A DNA stretch of 64,000 nucleotides from Sorex araneus. Taxonomy: Eukaryota > Chordata > Mammalia > Eulipotyphla > Soricidae. The DNA lies in NCBI RefSeq assembly GCF_027595985.1, contig NC_073313.1:87030899-87094898 (forward strand), written 5' to 3'. A program made the translations under genes and the position numbers. This document shows, one piece after another, positions 10,640 through 21,099 of this stretch (positions are counted from its first letter, which is position 1; the number at the start of each line of letters is the position of its first letter). The notes beneath the pieces are model-generated. The model had not been told where the DNA came from. It saw nothing but the letters and a program-made list of their open reading frames with translations, and did not search any database.

Positions 10640-11100
10640 ACTGTTGTCAACAGTGGAGAGAGCAGTAAACAGTACATGAAAAGCCCTGATAGCATTGAGT
10701 TTATATTCTAGTGGGGGAATCGCAACAGTAATCAAGGTAAATAAAGGACATAGCATTTTCAAAAGACAGTATGAGCTCTGGAGAAAAATAAAGCAGAGAA
10801 AGGATTTAGAGAGTTCTTAGTGGTGGGAGAGTGCTGCAATTTCAAAGAATGTAGCCAAGGAAACCTCTTTGAGAAGGAGCTATTTTCTAAAGACTGGACA
10901 GAGGTGATAGAACAAGCCAAACAAATATTAGGGGAAAGATTATTCTATGCAGAAAGAACAGCTGGTATAAAGGACCACTTTACTTAAGCAGCAGCAGGAG
11001 GCCACTGTTGTGCAGAATGAACAATGGGCAATAGCAAGAGAGGCTGGGTTTGGGGCATAGTGAGGCAGATGATTGTGCAAAGCCTAATAATCCTTACAAT
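10640..11100 (+). mobile_element. LINE-2 (L2) 3' region
   Basis: 'gtttatattctagtggggga', 'taatcaaggtaaataaagga', 'ggaaacctctttgagaagga' and 'ttctatgcagaaagaacagc' follow the order of the mammalian L2 3' end as I remember it. It is highly diverged, as expected for L2. Confidence 0.6.
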
Positions 11101-11542
11101 GGTTTCGATTTTTGTTTTGAGTGATGGTGTGTTGGTAAAATCATGTTTTCTCTTCTGTGTTTATTCTCTACTCTCATTTTACTGCCATACTCATGCCACT
11201 TCTGACATCAGGGTATTTTCTCCCCCAATAGGAAATTCTCTGCAACACCGGCTGGATGTGACTTAATCAGTCAGATAGGACACTATATGACCAGGTTATA
11301 CCATCTAACTAGTCAGATAATATCAGCTCCTACAGATTCCAGGCCCAATTCCACATGACTCTTCCCATCCCATTTCAGGTGCCAATCACAAGCGCTGAGT
11401 GTCACCTGTACTTCTGAACAATCAACTATAATTATGGGGTTCCCATGACCACTTTCTTGAATAATTTTGTAGAGTAGTTCATGAGCATAGCAAAAACTTA
11501 CTTATTATTTACCAATTTATTAAAAGGCATGGATAGCACACA

Positions 11543-11790
11543 TGTTGCCCGAGTCCATGTGCTGCTTGTGCCCACATGGCTAAGCACACGTGGCACCCGA
11601 GTACATGTGTTGCCTGCATCTCCCTTTTGAGATGTGTACTTTCTTATCTAATACTAGGATGTGTGTAGGGGCTCTTTCCGCCCTTGGAGAATCCTGTGTT
11701 CTTGCTTGAGAGCGTTACTCTCTTTCTTTTGCTTTCCCTACCTCCTCACCTTCAAAAACCTCCAAATAAAATCTGTTTTACTTCAAAAAT
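11543..11790 (+). mobile_element. Possible solo LTR
   Basis: The segment begins 'tgttgcccgagtccatgtgc' and ends 'aatctgttttacttca', with 'aaataaaatc' near the end and a CT-rich stretch before it. TG...CA ends and a late AATAAA suggest an LTR. No primer binding site or internal region was recognised. Confidence 0.35.
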
Positions 11791-11799
11791 ATAAATAAA

Positions 11800-12410
11800 G
11801 GGTACGGTAAAGGACATAGATTAATAGACCAAGGAAGAGATACGTAGGACACAGTCTGATAGAGGTCTAAATGTAGGCACCTCTGTCCTAGCAGAGCTGG
11901 GGTGGGTCACTCTCCCTATATATTCACCGAATTGGTAGATATGTAATTCCCTTATTTTCAGTTTATCTTATGGGAACTTTGTCAGATAAGCAAAACTGAT
12001 CACTAAATACATTTCCAGATGTCTTTCCTACTCAAGAGATTGGACATATAATACTGAGAACTCCAAGCTTCTAATCATGACTTGTTCTTTCCAGTGACCC
12101 ACCCCCATCAGAAGCTAACCCAGAGTTCATCTCATGAAAACAAAATACTCCTATCACAGGTAAGTTACTCAGATTCTCAGATTTCAGAAACCCTTTTTTG
12201 GGAACTGGTGTCAAAGACAAAAGTATTAGCATAAAAGATATTTGAGAAATATCTAGGAATCATAAGAATCACTTAGGAATTTACAAGACATTTTAGAATC
12301 TGTGTCCCAAAAATGGAGGTGGTGGTTGTACAGAGACTAGTATAAATCTTTTATATATTTCACAGATAGGAAAACACTGAATAAACCATGGGCAGCAAGG
12401 TCTGAATTAA
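11800..12410. other. No feature recognised
   Basis: Unique-looking AT-rich sequence without visible exons or repeats. Confidence 0.5.
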
Positions 12411-12411
12411 C

Positions 12412-12577
12412 TTTTTTGTGGGGGTCACACCCTACTGTCCTCAAAGATCATTCCTGGCTCTGTGCTCAGGGATCACTCCTGGTAGAGCTCGGAGAACCAT
12501 ATGGGATGCCAGGGATCAAATCTGTGTTGGCTGCATGGAAGGAAATCTCCCTATCCACTATACTACCACTCTGGCCC
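12412..12577 (-). mobile_element. Family A SINE
   Basis: 'gtgggggtcacaccctactg' through 'accatatgggatgccaggga' to 'taccactctggcccc'. Confidence 0.85.
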
Positions 12578-12593
12578 CAAGTTAATTAAAAAA

Positions 12594-12783
12594 TACTGGG
12601 GGGCATACCCCATGGTTCTCAGGGGTTATTCCTGGCTCTGTGCTCAGGGTAAGGCAGGCATACATTTAGTCTATTCATGTAGAGGGGGATGCTCAGCATC
12701 TCTATATGGGATGCTGGGAATCCAACTTGTATCAGCCACATGCAGTGTAAGCACCCTACTTACTGTACTATCTCTCTGGCCCT
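12594..12783 (-). mobile_element. Family A SINE with internal duplication
   Basis: 'ggggggcataccccatggtt' to 'tactatctctctggccc'. About 40 bp of extra sequence sits between 'gtgctcagg' and 'tatgggatgctggga'. Confidence 0.75.
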
Positions 12784-13919
12784 GAATCAACTTTTAGAAA
12801 TGCTTTCTCTGGCTTCTGTGATAATAATAGGCTGGAAGGGGACAAAGGGTGCAAGTAGGAACACTGGCAAGGAGAGTGTTGTAGTAATCCATTTTCTAAA
12901 TGATGTGTATACTGCCCTTCCTTGGTTTACCTGTTTTATCTCACCTAGTGACTTCCAGCTCTGGTAGATGGGGATTCAGCTCACTTGCACTGTAGCACAA
13001 CCCATCTTACTCCTGATGTATCACATTTTAAAATCCCTTTTTCCCCAGACAGCCATTCTAATATGTATCTTTTGGTTTGGATATCTTTTGGTTATTTTTA
13101 TGCCTTTATATAAGATACATAAATCTCTAGTTCGTGTTCCATTATCTATATATAGTATCTCTTGATTCTACATTTTCTAAAATTAGATTAGTGCTTCCAC
13201 ACATCCGTCCACCTCTGTAATTCTACTTCCCAACTCCTATAAGCTATGCCTTTACATTGTTTGTTAGCATTAACTTTATACTTTGTAATCATAATTAGGT
13301 TTCCTGTGATGTATTTCTAGTGCAATTCCAGAAGTTGAAAACTAATAAAGATAGTGCTTACACTGTGATGATTCTATAAATATTTTTCAGTGTCACAACC
13401 TCCATCAATTTCTCTATATCATTCCATGTTCTACTTGCCTTCATTATTGGAAAAATGGCATTTTGAAATGGGTTTTGTATTTTTTTAAATTTCAAATTGC
13501 TTTCCCCCTCCCCTGTGAGTGCTTGTGTATGCCTGCTCTACCAAAGCTCTATCTTCCAACTACTTTCTTATTTTATTTATTGCTCAGTAGGAATTCTATT
13601 GTTGATGTCCACTTCCTGTGTTAATTAGAAACAGTTCTCCACATTTGATCCATGAACTTCTTGTACAATGTTTCTTTTCTCTATTGTTTCTTTATTGCTC
13701 TCCACTTGGGCTTATTTCTTGCTGTTCTGTCACTTTATTATAGCTTTGATTTTCTGAGCTCTTAAACACGATATTTCTTTTGCTGATTTCCCTTTTCCTG
13801 GAGTTTCTTCAGTGTTCTCTCTGGTGTTTTTCTGAGCTGGCCTTATTTGTGTGTTCACCTAACATCCTCCCCTTCAATTTTTATCTTCCAGGCATTTGTG
13901 AAATTTATTGTTACCATGT
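12784..13919. other. No feature recognised
   Basis: AT-rich sequence. Short open frames rich in Phe and Leu reflect its T-richness and have no coding signature. Confidence 0.5.
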
Positions 13920-14070
13920 CCATGTTCTTTTTTTGTGGATTTGTAGGTTTTTTCAATTTTTATGTATTTTATTTTCATAAAGTAGTTCACAACAGTTCAC
14001 TACAGATAATATTCAAACACCAATTCCACCACCTAGCACCTTTTCACCATAATAAGTGGGAAGTGTGTGA
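13920..14070 (-). mobile_element. LINE-1 3' end fragment, antisense
   Basis: 'cataaagtagttcacaacag', 'caccaattccaccacctagc' match the start of the antisense 3' UTR copies at 31055 and 59935. Confidence 0.5.
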
Positions 14071-14179
14071 AGGTTGTTGTATTTAATTCTGAAGCTATTT
14101 AAGCCCACATATAAAAGAATATAAGAAAGTATGTTAAAACCAAACAAATGTGTGCTACTTTTGGTATGTAAGTGGACTG

Positions 14180-14590
14180 CGAATGTGGCCACGCAGTCCA
14201 GGAAATTCTGTGTCACTCTTCGGAGAGCTTTAGTTTATAGTCTCCGGATCTGGGCCTTTGATGAGATTACATGGTGCCGGGGGCAGTTTGTGGGTGTGAC
14301 TGCCAAGCTACTGGAAAACTGGGAAGCTGTGGGGAGGAGGCCCAGTCCTGATCCTAGAGGGCTTGGAGATCTCAGTCAAGGGTTCCTGCGTGCCTGGGTT
14401 TTTCTGCCAGTTCCCTCTTGGATGAGGCTTTTCCGAGTGTGTGAAGAGTGGCCTTGAGCATGGCAGCGGTTGGGTTCTGGAGTTTTCTTACTGCCGGGGT
14501 TTTTCTTGGGGTGGGGAGTTTCCCTCAACCCGTCCCCTCTGAGGTGCCCCAGTAAAGACAGCCTGGCATGGGGTCAGGACATTCTGCTGG
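14180..14590 (-). mobile_element. Family C element
   Basis: 'tggccacgcagtccaggaaa', 'tctccggatctgggcctttg', 'gattacatggtgccgggggc', 'gaggcccagtcctgatccta', 'ttgggttctggagttttctt' align collinearly with 8140-8545. Orientation is by analogy with that copy. Confidence 0.65.
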
Positions 14591-14980
14591 ATTTGTAGTT
14601 TTTAGATCTTTTTACTATAATGACAACGCTATTTTAGGAGAGATAGAGAGATAACCTGGGAGTCTCTCTAGTCAAGTGTTGCTCTTGGTGATTTACAAGT
14701 ATGGGGAATATCGTTTAGAACCTCTTCAAAAACCTTATCCCTTCAAAGACCTTATCGAGATAAAAATAGTGAATTATCATAGTGGGCAGTGGAATTTTCA
14801 GGGAAGATCACCACCCTGCCCTACACTGAAGCTGGGTAAAATTGTGACCACCATTTGCTCTGCAGGTTGAAACTGAGTGAGTGGGTGGTGGGTGGAGGGG
14901 GGATATAAGAACATCAACTCCATTGTGTGGAACGTGGGTGGATAGGATGAGAGGAATTCAGCCTTTGTGGCACTACTACT

Positions 14981-15131
14981 TTTTTGGTAGGAGTAAAGGG
15001 AGTGAAACAGTACCCAGTGGTACTCAGGGGCTACTCCCTTTTGTGTTTGGGAGGCCACGTGGTACTGTGGACTAGGTGGCACTTTCTGTGTTTAAAGCAT
15101 TTATGTCAGCCTGCTGAGCTCCTTCCAGCCC
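14981..15131 (-). mobile_element. Family A SINE inside the ARF1 retrocopy
   Basis: 'cagtacccagtggtactcag' to 'gagctccttccagccc'. ARF1 homology resumes at 'gttgtttgtggctgacagcc' (the FVVDSND region). 'ctacta' is repeated on both sides. Confidence 0.6.
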
Positions 15132-15675
15132 AGCTACTATGTTTAGAACATAAAAGTTGTTGTTTGTGGCTGACAGCCAGGACATAGAGCATGTGAACAA
15201 GGCCCAGGGGGAGCTCATGAGGATGCTGGATCAGGGATGCAGTCCTGTTGGAGTGCACTAATAAACAAGGCCCCAGGACTTCCTAATACCTTGAATGTGA
15301 CTGAGAGCACAGACAAGCTGGATCCGCATACTCTGTGCTCAGGAAGTGGTACATTCAGGCCACCTGTGCCATCATTGGGGACCAGATCTCTGAGGGACTG
15401 GACTGGTTATCTAATCATTCTCTGGAGTCAGGAGTAAGCCAGAATCCTCTCACTCCCTCTCCACCTGTCTCCATCTTTGCTTTTCTCTCAGAGTGGCAAA
15501 TGTGCTCACCATGGAGTGGGCCCTAGAAACTATCTTCACAGTGGGTCACTGTGCTCCACCTTGCTGTAAATGTGCCTGAGACTGAGGTTTTTTTTTATTG
15601 CCAATAGGTTTTGTTTCCAAGAGGCAGCTTCTGGTACTTCTATGTAATATTACTCAGCACTTCAAAAATTCATTG

Positions 15676-15808
15676 TAGGGCTGGAGAGATACTACAGTAG
15701 ATCAGGTGTTTGCAGAAGCAATTCTATCCCCAGCATCCCATATGGTCATCCTGGACACCACCAGGCGTAAGACCCTGAGTACCACAAGGTGTCCCCATCC
15801 TCCCCTCC
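15676..15808 (+). mobile_element. Family A SINE inside the ARF1 retrocopy 3' UTR
   Basis: 'gggctggagagatactacag' to 'ccacaaggtgtccccatcc'. Flanking 'aattcattgta' and 'aattcattata' look like the target duplication. Confidence 0.8.
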
Positions 15809-15966
15809 CCCCAAATAATTCATTATAAAAAGAGAATCAACCTGCTGTTCAGTACTGAGAAGGGATTTTAGGAGTTGCTAGCCGAGATTACTTCCTTTGA
15901 ACTTTATTTGCATTGAGGTGCATGATGACATTGTTTTTTAACCCCAAGTCTGTGCAGTTTTCAAAA

Positions 15967-16130
15967 GAGGGCCGGAGAAATACTGCAGGAGTTCAGGTGA
16001 TTGATTGCCTTGCAACCTTCTAACTCTGGCTCAAATCGTTGGCAACACATAGGGTCCCCCAATGCTAATAGGGTCAAGTCTGAGCCAGGAACAGCCTCTG
16101 AGCACCATTGGGAGTGCTCCCAAAATCTCC
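15967..16130 (+). mobile_element. Family A SINE inside the ARF1 retrocopy
   Basis: 'gggccggagaaatactgcag' to 'gagcaccattgggagtgctc'. Diverged head. Confidence 0.7.
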
Positions 16131-16167
16131 ACCCGAAAATATGAATAAAAATACGAAAATGCAAAGT

Positions 16168-16312
16168 GGGGGGCTTTCAGAGACATAGCACAGGGGTTAA
16201 AGCTCTTGCCTTGTATGCAGCATACCCTAATTTCATCCCCAGCACCATATATGGTGCCTGGAGCCCCAACCAGGACAGATCCCTGAGCGCAGAGTGGGGG
16301 CTAAAAACACAC
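16168..16312 (+). mobile_element. Family A SINE inside the ARF1 retrocopy
   Basis: 'ggggctttcagagacatagc' through 'cccagcaccatatatggtgc' to 'agtgggggctaaaaacaca'. Confidence 0.7.
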
Positions 16313-16961
16313 AAAAGAGAGAATCCTGGAATACAATGTGCACATTTCCATGTACACATTACTGATTCTCTAGTAACGGACAGCATGTAGTCCTGCTCCT
16401 TGTCAGGAGTGTGAGACTATCCATCCTTTATGGTCACAACAGGAGCCTGATGATTCGCTCTGTCTCTCTTAGCTATGGCGTTTATGATTGCATTTGTGCT
16501 TAAACAGTCACCCAGCCATCTGGCACTGGGTTGATGGCTGCTGCCATCAGCTCAAAGACCCCCTTGGGTTAGTGTGGGGCATATTGGCTGAAGAGGTCTG
16601 ACCTGGTAAGGAGCAGATTTCCCAGAAGGAGCAGGCAGACCGGCAAAGTGGATCCACAGCCCCTCAGACTGCTGGGCTGCATGAGTTTCAGCTTGAAATG
16701 GCGAGATTTGCCATGGGAAACTATGACTAGTACTTCTCTCTTTTGTTTTTTGATTAACACTAAAGAAGCTGGAGCTGTTAAACTTTGTCTGGGGAAAAAC
16801 CTCAGAACTGGTTTATTTGGTGTCATAGTGCCCCTTACTGCTTTCAATGCTTGATTAGTAATCAACTGTTTTGTCTACTGGCTTTCAGTCTTCATTTCCA
16901 CAAACAAGCACTGTAATTATACCTTTTAGAATAAAATCACTTAACTATGAAAAAGAAAGAG

Positions 16962-17268
16962 AGCCTGGGGAGATAGCTCAAAGGGCTGAAGCACATGCCT
17001 TGCATGAATGAGGCCCTGAATTAGATTTTTTGCTACCACTTGAACTCTAGTACCACCGGGTCCAAGCAGCACAGTGTTGCCGAGCCAAGCATCACTGAGA
17101 GTGGTTCTGGGGAGGCACTGTCGGGGAGGTCCTCTCCCCAAAGAAAATAAGCACCTTGATTCCAACTCTGGCACTGCATTTGGTCCCCAGAGCATTGCCA
17201 GGAATAACCCCTGGGCACAGAACCAGGTTAGCCCCTGAGCACCTCTAGATGTGATTCAACCCCAACCC
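16962..17268 (+). mobile_element. Family A-like SINE, split or enlarged
   Basis: The head 'gcctggggagatagctcaaa' and the body 'tggtccccagagcattgcca' to 'ctctagatgtgattcaaccc' are separated by about 115 bp of extra sequence. It lies directly after the A-rich end of the ARF1 retrocopy. Confidence 0.6.
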
Positions 17269-17344
17269 TTCCCGCAAATAAGATGAAATCTTCCAGTTCG
17301 CTGCAACTTGAGTGGAACTGGAGGGCATCATGTTAAGTAAAATA

Positions 17345-17400
17345 GATCTTTTTTCATCCAACCTATCCCTCCCTGCCCCATCTCCACCTCCTAACATACT
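17345..17400. repeat. 56-bp inverted repeat, left copy
   Basis: Reverse complement of 18009-18064 with one mismatch by eye. It sits exactly between two L1 segments that are normally contiguous ('gtaaaatag' and 'cagaaggaga'). Confidence 0.95.
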
Positions 17401-17785
17401 CAGAAGGAGAATGAATACCAGATGATCTCACTGTTCTGTGGTATATGTTCTGTGAAACTGCTTTAGTTCCTAAGTGAGTGTTAGAATTTTGTATGTAAGA
17501 TTAGCACACAAAACTCCAGGTGCTTACGAAGTTATCTAACAGCTTTAAAAGGGTAGTTTCAGATATGGTAATGTTCTATGTCCAGGAGTCACACTTGTTC
17601 CCTGTCAGTTTCTGTGGACACCATCATTGGTTTACTTTTAGTTTACCTCGCTGCTTTCTCTCTTGTTCTGTCTCTCAAAGTTCACAGCTGTTGGGGTTCT
17701 GATGCTCTGTAGCCTGCCCGTATGGCTCCAAGGCCTGTCTCTCAATGCAGATGTTTTCACTCTTGCATGATGTATAAAGAAACAA

Positions 17786-17932
17786 AAAGCAGCAGGTGGG
17801 GCACTTGCCTTGCATTTGGCTGACCCTGGTTCAATTCCCAGCATCCCATATGATTACCTGAACACCGTCAAGAGTAATTTCTGAATGCAGAGTGAGGAGT
17901 AAACCCTGAACACCACAGGATGTACTCCCCCA
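17786..17932 (+). mobile_element. Family A SINE, 5'-truncated
   Basis: Begins inside the head at 'agcagcaggtggggcacttg' and retains the B box 'ggttcaattcc' and the body to 'ccacaggatgtactccccca'. Confidence 0.8.
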
Positions 17933-18008
17933 GAAACAAGCATGAAAATACACAATGTCCAGTGGAAACAAACTCAAGACTCTGACCACAGACTACGGTT
18001 ACCAAGAG

Positions 18009-18064
18009 AGTATGTTGGGAGGTGGAGATGGGGCAGGGAGGGATAGGTTGGATGAAAAAAGATC
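18009..18064. repeat. 56-bp inverted repeat, right copy
   Basis: Part of the G-rich L1 3' UTR ('ggagatggggcagggaggga'). Its inverted twin is 608 bp upstream at 17345-17400. Confidence 0.95.
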
Positions 18065-18290
18065 TAGGGCCAGTGCTGGAAGGATATTGATACTTTGTTG
18101 GTGGGTGTGGTGCAGTCACATTGTCTGACTAAAGCAAAAATATAAACACTACTGTTCAACCTTGTAAACCTGGGGTGGGGTGAGGGGGGCAGAAAGACAA
18201 GATTTCATCACTACAATTTTATTCTGCAGAGGCAAGCACTATTTGGCAAATAGCACCTATAAAGAAAACCAAAAACGGGTGTGAGTGGCA

Positions 18291-18452
18291 CGTCAAAGTG
18301 ATAATATAGCAAGTAGGCTGTTTGCCTTGCATGCAGCTGACCCCGGTTTCATCCCTGGCATCTCAAATGGTCCCCTGAGCGCCACCAGAAGTAATTCCTG
18401 GGTGTAGAGCCAGGAGTAACCCCTAAGCATCAACGGGTGTGTCCCCAAAACA
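18291..18452 (+). mobile_element. Family A SINE
   Basis: 'caaagtgataatatagcaag' through 'gcatctcaaatggtcccctg' to 'acgggtgtgtccccaaaac'. Confidence 0.8.
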
Positions 18453-18504
18453 TACCAAAATATTTAAATGTGCACATATAAGATCACATACAATTTGCTT
18501 TGTT

Positions 18505-18615
18505 TTTTAAAAAATAAAAGTTTAAGTTTCTGTTGGAACATTGATGACTGAAACCTGATCATGAGCAGCCCTGTAACTGTATCTCACAGTGACTCAAAAA
18601 AAAAAAAAAACCAGC
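18505..18615 (+). mobile_element. LINE-1 3' end fragment
   Basis: 'cctgatcatgagcagccctg', 'ctgtatctcacagtgactca' and an A-run match the end of the L1 copies at 2743 and 48425. Confidence 0.6.
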
Positions 18616-18695
18616 AAATTTTAAAAAAGGTATTTTCTAAATGTTAGACACTTTTTTTTGAGGACAGGGTGGAACTTTGCAGATTATTAATTTTT

Positions 18696-18812
18696 GGGGG
18701 GGCTGGAGACATAGTACAGGAGTTAAATCACATGCCTTGCATGTGCCCTGACCTGGCTTTCATTCCTGGCACCCCATATATGTCCTTGAGCCCCACCAGA
18801 AGTGACCCCAGG
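18696..18812 (+). mobile_element. Family A SINE, plus arm of an inverted pair
   Basis: 'gggggggctggagacatagt' to 'ccccaccagaagtgacccc'. It lacks its 3' third and abuts a minus copy. Confidence 0.75.
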
Positions 18813-18956
18813 TGTCCTCAGGGCTTACTCCTGGCTCTGCACTAAAGGATTATTCCTGATAAGACCTGGGGCACCATATGGGATGCCAGGGATCAAACCC
18901 AGGTCAGCTGTGTGCAAGGCAAGTGCCTTAACTGCTGTGCTGTCTCTTTGGCTCCC
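18813..18956 (-). mobile_element. Family A SINE, minus arm of an inverted pair
   Basis: 'aggtgtcctcagggcttact' through 'gggatgccagggatcaaacc' to 'ctgtctctttggctccca'. It is joined head-on to the preceding plus copy. Confidence 0.85.
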
Positions 18957-18959
18957 ATA

Positions 18960-18993
18960 CTCTCTCTCTCTCCACACACATACACACACACAC
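18960..18993. repeat. (TC)n(CA)n microsatellite
   Basis: A CTCTCTCTCTC run passes into CACACACATACACACACACAC. Confidence 0.9.
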
Positions 18994-19246
18994 CTGGCAA
19001 GCTAGCGAGAGTTTTCTGCCCACACGGGAGAGCCTGGCAAGCTCCCCGTGGCGTATTCATATACCAAATACAGTAACAATGATGGGTCTCATTCTCCTGA
19101 CACTGAAAGAGCCTCTAATGCAGCACCGTTGGGAAGGACGAGTAAAGAGAGGCTGCTAAAATCTCAGGACTAGGACGAGTGGAGATGTTTCTGAGCCCAC
19201 TTGAGCCTTGAGCAAATCAATGATCAATGGGATGATAGTAATATAT
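18993..19246 (+). mobile_element. Family B element, long-body subtype
   Basis: 'cctggcaagctagcgagagt', 'aagctccccgtggcgtattc', 'ctaaaatctcaggactagga', 'gagcaaatcaatgatcaatg'. It is the reverse complement of the 9140-9405 type and ends in an (AT)n run. Confidence 0.75.
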
Positions 19247-19248
19247 AA

Positions 19249-19273
19249 TGAGATATATATATATATATATATC
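19249..19273. repeat. (AT)n microsatellite
   Basis: AT dinucleotide run at the 3' end of the family B copy. Confidence 0.9.
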
Positions 19274-19279
19274 TCCTCA

Positions 19280-19475
19280 GACTTTTTCAGGTTACGTTAG
19301 TTGTTATCAATATCTACTGCTTTCCTGTTTGTTTTGCTTATTCACCAATTTTACATCCTTATATTGGATAAATAGGTGAGATCATCTGATAGTTTTTTCT
19401 CTTCTGATTTATTTTCCATCCCATAATTCCCTTGAGCTCTTTCCACTTTTTCTATGAACAGAAAGTTTTCAAGTT
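19280..19475 (-). mobile_element. LINE-1 fragment, antisense
   Basis: 'gagatcatctgatagttttt' and 'ctcttctgatttatttt' resemble the antisense L1 3' region. Diverged. Confidence 0.4.
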
Positions 19476-19477
19476 TT

Positions 19478-19637
19478 TGGCTTTTGTTTTTGGGCCACAG
19501 CTAGGTATGTTCAGGGGTTGTTCCTGGCTCTATACTTAGGAGTCACTCCTGGCGGGGCTCAGGGGACCATATGGGATGCCAAGAATAAACCCTAGGTGGG
19601 CCATGTGCTTTATCCACTGTTCTATATATCTGGCCCC
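19478..19637 (-). mobile_element. Family A SINE
   Basis: 'gtttttgggccacagctagg' through 'accatatgggatgccaagaa' to 'tatatatctggcccc'. Confidence 0.85.
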
Positions 19638-19694
19638 AAATTTCAATTTTAAATAGCTGAGTCATATTACATTGTATAAATGTATAAGATCTCT

Positions 19695-19860
19695 TTGGGG
19701 GGTGCTCTCAGGTGGTATTCCAGGGGCCCGGAAACCACTCCTGGAGATGCTTGACCAACTTGTTGATACAGATCAGTGGTTGAGCCTAGAGGTGCTGGGG
19801 CCCAAAAAGCATCACTCTAGCAGTCATACAAGTATGTATCTTAACCCTGTGCTGTCTCTC
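19695..19860 (-). mobile_element. Family A-like SINE, heavily diverged
   Basis: 'gggggtgctctcaggtggta' and 'aaccctgtgctgtctctctg' frame a rearranged body. Confidence 0.4.
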
Positions 19861-19876
19861 TGTACCATTTATCTTG

Positions 19877-20045
19877 TTTTTTTTTTGGGGGGGAAGGCTA
19901 CACCCAGCGATGCTCAGGGCTTACTCCTAGCTCCGTATTTGAGAATCACTTCTGGATGTGCTTGGGGTTCATATGGGATGCAGGAAATTGAACCCTGGTT
20001 GGCCACATGCAAATTAAGCGCCTATCAGTATCTTTCTCACCCCCT
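19877..20045 (-). mobile_element. Family A SINE
   Basis: 'ggctacacccagcgatgctc' through 'gaaattgaaccctggttggc' to 'agtatctttctcaccccc'. Confidence 0.8.
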
Positions 20046-20067
20046 TCCCTACCAGAGACTTTTAAAA

Positions 20068-20206
20068 CTTATTTGGGGACCATAAACAGCAGTGTTTAGA
20101 GATCACTCCTAATAGGCTGGGCGACCATATGAGGTGCTAGGGATAGAACCTTGGGTTAGCTGAATGCAAGGAAAGTGCCCTATCTGCTGTACTATCACTT
20201 TGGACT
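20068..20206 (-). mobile_element. Family A SINE
   Basis: 'tttggggaccataaacagca' to 'gctgtactatcactttgga'. It has a deletion in the body. Confidence 0.75.
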
Positions 20207-20649
20207 ACTACCAATTTTCATTAAACATTTTTACTGAAACACACAGGAAGATGATCATCTGTATGTATGCTCCATTTTTAGTGAACACTCCACTCTATTG
20301 ATATACATTAATTAAGTAACTTTCATTTGAAATTATAAACAATATGATAGTGAAACATCTTTCTTGAAACAGCTGTGTTAGTGTTTTCTGGATAAAAGTA
20401 GGATTATTAGGCCAGTAGCTGTATAATGTAAAAGTGTTCCAAGATTATAGCAAATAGCCTTGCTGAAAGATTTTCTTATCAATTTATTCTTTTACCAAGG
20501 GTGTTTGAGAGGGCACAATCTTTTCAGGACAGCTCTCCTTAAAAGCTGGCGACTGCTGTGCGTTGTTGAGAAATGGGCTCTGTTAGTTTTATATTTATCT
20601 TTAATGACTTCCCATGAGCTGGTATTTTCTACATTATAGTATTTTAAGT
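20207..20649. other. No feature recognised
   Basis: AT-rich unique sequence. Confidence 0.5.
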
Positions 20650-20650
20650 T

Positions 20651-20812
20651 TTGGGGACAGAGAGTACAGCAGGTATGGAGATTGCCTTGCATGTAGCTGA
20701 CCCTAGTTTGATCTATGGCACCACATATGCTCCCCTGAGCCCTGGAAGGAGTGATCCCTAAGCACCGAGCCAGGAGTAAGCTCAGGAGCACATCTGGGTG
20801 TGGCAAAAAAGG
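20651..20812 (+). mobile_element. Family A SINE
   Basis: 'ttggggacagagagtacagc' through 'ggcaccacatatgctcccct' to 'catctgggtgtggcaaaaaa'. Confidence 0.8.
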
Positions 20813-21099
20813 ATTTCTCAGTTCCATAGAGGTTGAGGCATGTTATATACTTCTGTGGTATTTCCCATAGTGCCTAGTACAAATGGGGAAATTGGGAATG
20901 CTCAAGACATATTCAAAGATTGACTGTAAGCCTATTTATATGGGGGACTATGTAAGTTCTTGACATGAACTTCAGGAATGAGTGGGCTGAGCTGAGTCAG
21001 AGACTAGGTCTGTGTTAGGTCAATATCAGATGCTTTCTCTTGACTATCAAGTTAGACCATAATTAGGGGCCTAATCTACACAAGGCATTTAGTTCAATC

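Larger units (their letters stand above)
14701..16956 (+). pseudogene. ARF1 processed pseudogene (retrocopy), broken by SINEs
   Basis: A dead retrocopy of the small GTPase gene ARF1. It has no introns. The start region reads ATG GGG AAT ATC GTT TAG, so codon 6 (Ala in ARF1) is a stop. Further homology: 'gggaagatcaccaccctgcc' (P-loop region), 'aagctgggtaaaattgtgac', 'tggaacgtgggtggatagga' (the WDVGGQD region, damaged), 'gagctcatgaggatgctgga' (ELMRML), and at 15338-15423 a frame reading [10 protein letters not shown] then EGLDWLSN. 'LSN' rather than 'LAN' points to ARF1 over ARF3. The stop-equivalent is at 15435-15437. Homology to the ARF1 3' UTR then continues ('tggtacttctatgtaatatt', 'aaagagaatcaacctgctgt', 'cttcatttccacaaacaagc') to an AATAAA at 16930-16935 and an A-rich end. 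Four family A SINEs interrupt it, at 14981, 15676, 15967 and 16168. Parent assignment is from memory of ARF1. Confidence 0.88.
17282..18200 (+). mobile_element. LINE-1 3' end, disrupted
   Basis: 'gtggaactggagggcatcat', 'gttaagtaaaatag' and 'aataccagatgatctcactg' are the classic end of L1 ORF2 and start of its 3' UTR. A G-rich 3' UTR portion lies at 18000-18190. A family A SINE (17786) and an inverted 56-bp segment (17345-17400) interrupt it. Confidence 0.65.

Noticed and set aside
15335-15526. ARF C-terminal frame as a functional gene
   Set aside because: Codon 6 of the parent frame is a stop, several frameshifts follow, and a SINE splits the GTP-binding region. It is a dead retrocopy.
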